Origin: Bacteroides sp. M10
GTDB taxonomy: Bacteria > Bacteroidota > Bacteroidia > Bacteroidales > Bacteroidaceae
Direction: 5' to 3'
NCBI RefSeq assembly: GCF_014334015.1
Contig: NZ_CP060488.1
Coordinates: forward strand, 3,430,501 to 3,494,500
Length of the DNA: 64,000 nt
Shown: piece by piece, positions 62,011 to 64,000 of the stretch
How the letters are laid out: every line of letters starts with the position of its first letter
Numbering within the stretch: position 1 is the first letter of the stretch
Made by a program: the position numbers and the translations under genes
Notes under the pieces: generated by a model
Told to the model about the DNA's origin: nothing
Databases searched by the model: none
Seen by the model: the letters and a program-made list of their open reading frames with translations, nothing else

Positions 62011-62478
62011 ATGAGAAAACTTATCGCATTGGTCGTTTTGTTATGTGGCTTTATGCCTGTTCTTTGGGCTGCTGATGGATGTGATCAGCACTTATCCCGG
62101 GAGGAGTTCAGGGAGAAACAAAAAGCTTTCATTATCGAACAGGCTGGATTGAATAAAGAAGAAGCAGCCAAGTTCTTTCCCGTTTATTTTGAACTCCAGG
62201 ATAAAAAGAAGAAACTGAATGATGAGTCATGGGATTTGATGCGCAAAGGCAAGGATGATAAAACGACGGAAGCTCAATATGCAGAAATCAACGAGAAAGT
62301 AGCCAACAACCGTATTGCTGCCGACCAGCTTGATAAAACTTATTTGGGTAAGTTTAAAAAGATTCTTTCAAGCAAGAAGATTTTTCTCGTGCAACGTGCA
62401 GAGATGCGTTTTCACCGCGAAATGATAAAAGGTATGAATCGTAGCAAAGACAAGGGAGACGATTCAAAGAAGAAATAA
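62011..62478 (+). CDS. Periplasmic Spy/CpxP-like protein
   Basis: 155 residues with signal peptide (ALVVLLCGFMPVLWA). The mature part is long helices rich in K, E and Q, with LSREEFREKQKAFIIEQAGL and MRFHREMIKGMNRSK, the pattern of the Spy/CpxP/zinc-resistance group. Such proteins act as ATP-free chaperones or sensors in the periplasm. The context behind an ECF sigma and membrane partner fits an envelope stress response. Confidence 0.75.
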   Translation: MRKLIALVVLLCGFMPVLWAADGCDQHLSREEFREKQKAFIIEQAGLNKEEAAKFFPVYFELQDKKKKLNDESWDLMRKGKDDKTTEAQYAEINEKVANNRIAADQLDKTYLGKFKKILSSKKIFLVQRAEMRFHREMIKGMNRSKDKGDDSKKK

Positions 62479-62482
62479 AGAA

Positions 62483-62521
62483 AAACAGAGCGTCTGATTC
62501 GTATGAACAGACGTTCTGTTT
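62483..62521. terminator. Hairpin after the Spy-like gene
   Basis: AAACAGA plus CGTCTG pair with CAGACG plus TCTGTTT around an 11-nt loop, with one internal mismatch. It lies between converging genes; strong stem but few T after it. Confidence 0.7.
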
Positions 62522-62531
62522 GAGTAAAATG

Positions 62532-62570
62532 GAGGCTCTGTCCGGTGGGAATAGAACCTCTGTTTTTTTT
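62532..62570 (+). terminator. Intrinsic terminator with T8 tract
   Basis: GAGGCTCT and AGAACCTC form a stem with one mismatch, followed by TG and eight T. It terminates plus-strand transcription just before the mazG stop region. Confidence 0.7.
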
Positions 62571-62585
62571 ATGCCGGTAAGGAAG

Positions 62586-63374
62586 TTACAGTCCTTTTTT
62601 CTTTGCTTCATTCCAAATGGCATCCATCTCTTCGAGAGACATATCTTTCAGACTTTTTCCTTCCTTGATGGTGTGCTCTTCCAGATAATTGAAACGACGG
62701 ATAAACTTCTGGTTGGTAAGTTCCAGTGCATTATCGGGGTTGATTTTATAAAGGCGTGCCGCATTGATGAGGCTGAACATCACGTCGCCGAATTCAGCTT
62801 CTGCCTTCTCTTTATCCATGTTGGCCACTTCCTCCTGAAACTCACCTATTTCTTCTTTCACTTTATCCCAAACCTGTTCCCGTTCTTCCCAGTCGAAACC
62901 TACATTGCGGGCTTTGTCCTGAATACGGTAAGCCTTGATAAGCGAGGGCAGGGCAGCGGGCACACCGCTTAATACACTCTTGTTTCCATCTTTCTCTTTG
63001 AGTTTCAACTGTTCCCAGTTCTCGGAAACTTGTCCGGCTGTCTCTGCTTTCACCTCTCCGAACACATGCGGATGGCGGAAAATCAGCTTATCGCACAACT
63101 TGTCGCAAACATCTTTGATGTCAAAATCTCCTGTTTCCGAGCCTATCTTGGCATAGAAAGCGACGTGTAATAATACGTCTCCCAATTCTTTGCAGATTTC
63201 TTTCTTGTCATCCCTCATCAGGGCATCGCAAAGTTCGTAAGTCTCTTCTATGGTGTTGGGACGCAGACTTTCATTCGTCTGTTTACGGTCCCAGGGACAT
63301 TTAACACGCAGTTCGTCGAGAATGTCCAGGAAGCGTCCGAAGGCTTCCATCTGTTCTTGTCTGGTATGTGACAT
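62586..63374 (-). CDS. mazG: Nucleoside triphosphate pyrophosphohydrolase
   Basis: Hydrolyses NTPs and dNTPs to monophosphates and pyrophosphate, and may also act on ppGpp-related pools. 262 residues with two MazG domains. Metal-binding motifs EETYELCDAL with KELGDVLLHVAF (about 40-75) lie in the first, and KEEIGEFQEEV with AEFGDVMFSLINAARL (about 165-210) in the second. The start codon is 12 bp after the DUF3810 gene, on the same strand. Confidence 0.95.
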   Translation of the reverse strand: MSHTRQEQMEAFGRFLDILDELRVKCPWDRKQTNESLRPNTIEETYELCDALMRDDKKEICKELGDVLLHVAFYAKIGSETGDFDIKDVCDKLCDKLIFRHPHVFGEVKAETAGQVSENWEQLKLKEKDGNKSVLSGVPAALPSLIKAYRIQDKARNVGFDWEEREQVWDKVKEEIGEFQEEVANMDKEKAEAEFGDVMFSLINAARLYKINPDNALELTNQKFIRRFNYLEEHTIKEGKSLKDMSLEEMDAIWNEAKKKGL

Positions 63375-63386
63375 AAATCTATCTAT

Positions 63387-64000
63387 TTAATTCATTTTTT
63401 TCCATTCCTGGTAAGAAATCAACAACCCTACTACTTCCGAGTAGTTCTGGCGGCCACTTTCTATCTTGTTTCCTTTTAGGTAAAGATCGTATATCCAATC
63501 CTGTACGGCTCCCACTATCGGGCTATACTTGGCAGCCCAATAGGCTTGATTATTCTTGGCTAATTCAATAATTTCCGGCCGGATGCGTTGAAAGAGTTTT
63601 GCATATTCTTCTTCTGAAAGTAATCTTTTTACATTCCCCAATACATGCCCCAGTACAGAGAAATATCCGGAGAAACGGATACCCATCGCCTGTGAACGGG
63701 TGCAAACCTGATAGGCATAGAAATTGGCTTCCGCTTCGCTGGTGATACCTAACAAGTGGGCTAGTTCATGAGCATAAGTGGCAGGATAGTTGGCGGGAAG
63801 TAAATCTCCGTTAAGGGTGAATTCGCAGAAGAAAGGCCCCATGCTACCGGTTACTCCTACCATGGAAATGAATGGAGTAAACAACATGGTCTTTACTCTC
63901 GGATGATCGTGCGGAGGTCGGTGTACGCCCAGGCTATCACTTAACTGATTATAGATTCGTACGGTTTCTTCCTGTATCAAATCCTGGTTGATACTATTTA
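63387..64000 (-). CDS. DUF3810 family zincin-like protein, partial at right edge
   Basis: The frame is open through base 64000 in the minus direction, so the N-terminus is outside the window. The apparent start TTG at 63980 is not the true start. About 204 residues are seen. The motif YAHELAHLLGI (HExxH-type) and TSEAEANFYAY fit the C-terminal zinc-protease-like part of DUF3810 proteins. Upstream membrane helices are expected but not visible here. Probably cotranscribed with mazG (12-bp gap). Confidence 0.85.
   Translation of the reverse strand, partial: NSINQDLIQEETVRIYNQLSDSLGVHRPPHDHPRVKTMLFTPFISMVGVTGSMGPFFCEFTLNGDLLPANYPATYAHELAHLLGITSEAEANFYAYQVCTRSQAMGIRFSGYFSVLGHVLGNVKRLLSEEEYAKLFQRIRPEIIELAKNNQAYWAAKYSPIVGAVQDWIYDLYLKGNKIESGRQNYSEVVGLLISYQEWKKMN

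Overview
The window is chromosomal DNA from a gut Bacteroides, probably close to B. thetaiotaomicron, B. ovatus or B. xylanisolvens. Evidence is the AT-leaning composition, promoters of the Bacteroides sigma-ABfr type (TTTG, about 19 bp, TAnnTTTG), the absence of Shine-Dalgarno sites, a SusC/SusD pair controlled by an ECF sigma/FecR pair, a type III glutamine synthetase, and several Bacteroidetes-only families (DUF4836, DUF5063, DUF5686). No rRNA, tRNA or CRISPR array was seen.

Layout. 1-5.5 kb (minus): M16 peptidase (cut by the left edge), kdsA, a lipid kinase and miaA. 5.5-8.66 kb: a long non-coding region carrying an array of short palindromes at a 22-bp period, split by a complete IS66-family element (6065-8434) with an 8-bp target duplication. 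8.66-17.5 kb (minus): an ABC exporter-like pair, an MG2/TonB-plug surface protein, a DUF4836 lipoprotein, rsmE, a DUF151 nuclease and a nucleoside MFS permease. 17.5-20.6 kb: a candidate small RNA, an RlmI-type methyltransferase, a 3'-5' exonuclease and DUF5063. 20.7-24.9 kb (plus): ftsK, a LolA-like protein and trxB. 25-27.5 kb (minus): a GH20 hexosaminidase.

27.6-42.2 kb (minus) is one co-directional locus: ECF sigma, FecR, SusC, SusD, a lipoprotein, a TlpA-like protein, a subtilase-fold protein and three retropepsin-like proteins. It has no carbohydrate enzyme, so it looks like a peptide or protein uptake system. The subtilase has lost all three catalytic residues, and one aspartic-protease paralogue has lost both DTG motifs. 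A Crp/Fnr regulator and glnN follow, then an unknown protein behind a strongly folded RNA with its own promoter.

45.8-47 kb is a second long non-coding region. It holds a 105-bp near-perfect inverted repeat around a run of hairpins, again at a 22-bp period but unrelated in sequence to the first array.

49.2-50.5 kb is a retron: promoter, msr-msd RNA with 13-bp a1/a2 repeats, and a reverse transcriptase with NAxxH, YADD and ITG motifs plus an N-terminal membrane segment. It has no obvious co-directional effector gene. It converges, one base apart, on a roughly 1,960-residue helicase-nuclease (DUF4011, SF1 helicase, MTES_1575-type nuclease, DUF3320), so 49.2-56.4 kb is a plausible phage-defence spot. 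56.5-64 kb is housekeeping: rpsA, rnz, an L,D-transpeptidase, an ECF sigma factor with a membrane partner and a Spy-like protein, mazG, and a DUF3810 protein cut by the right edge.
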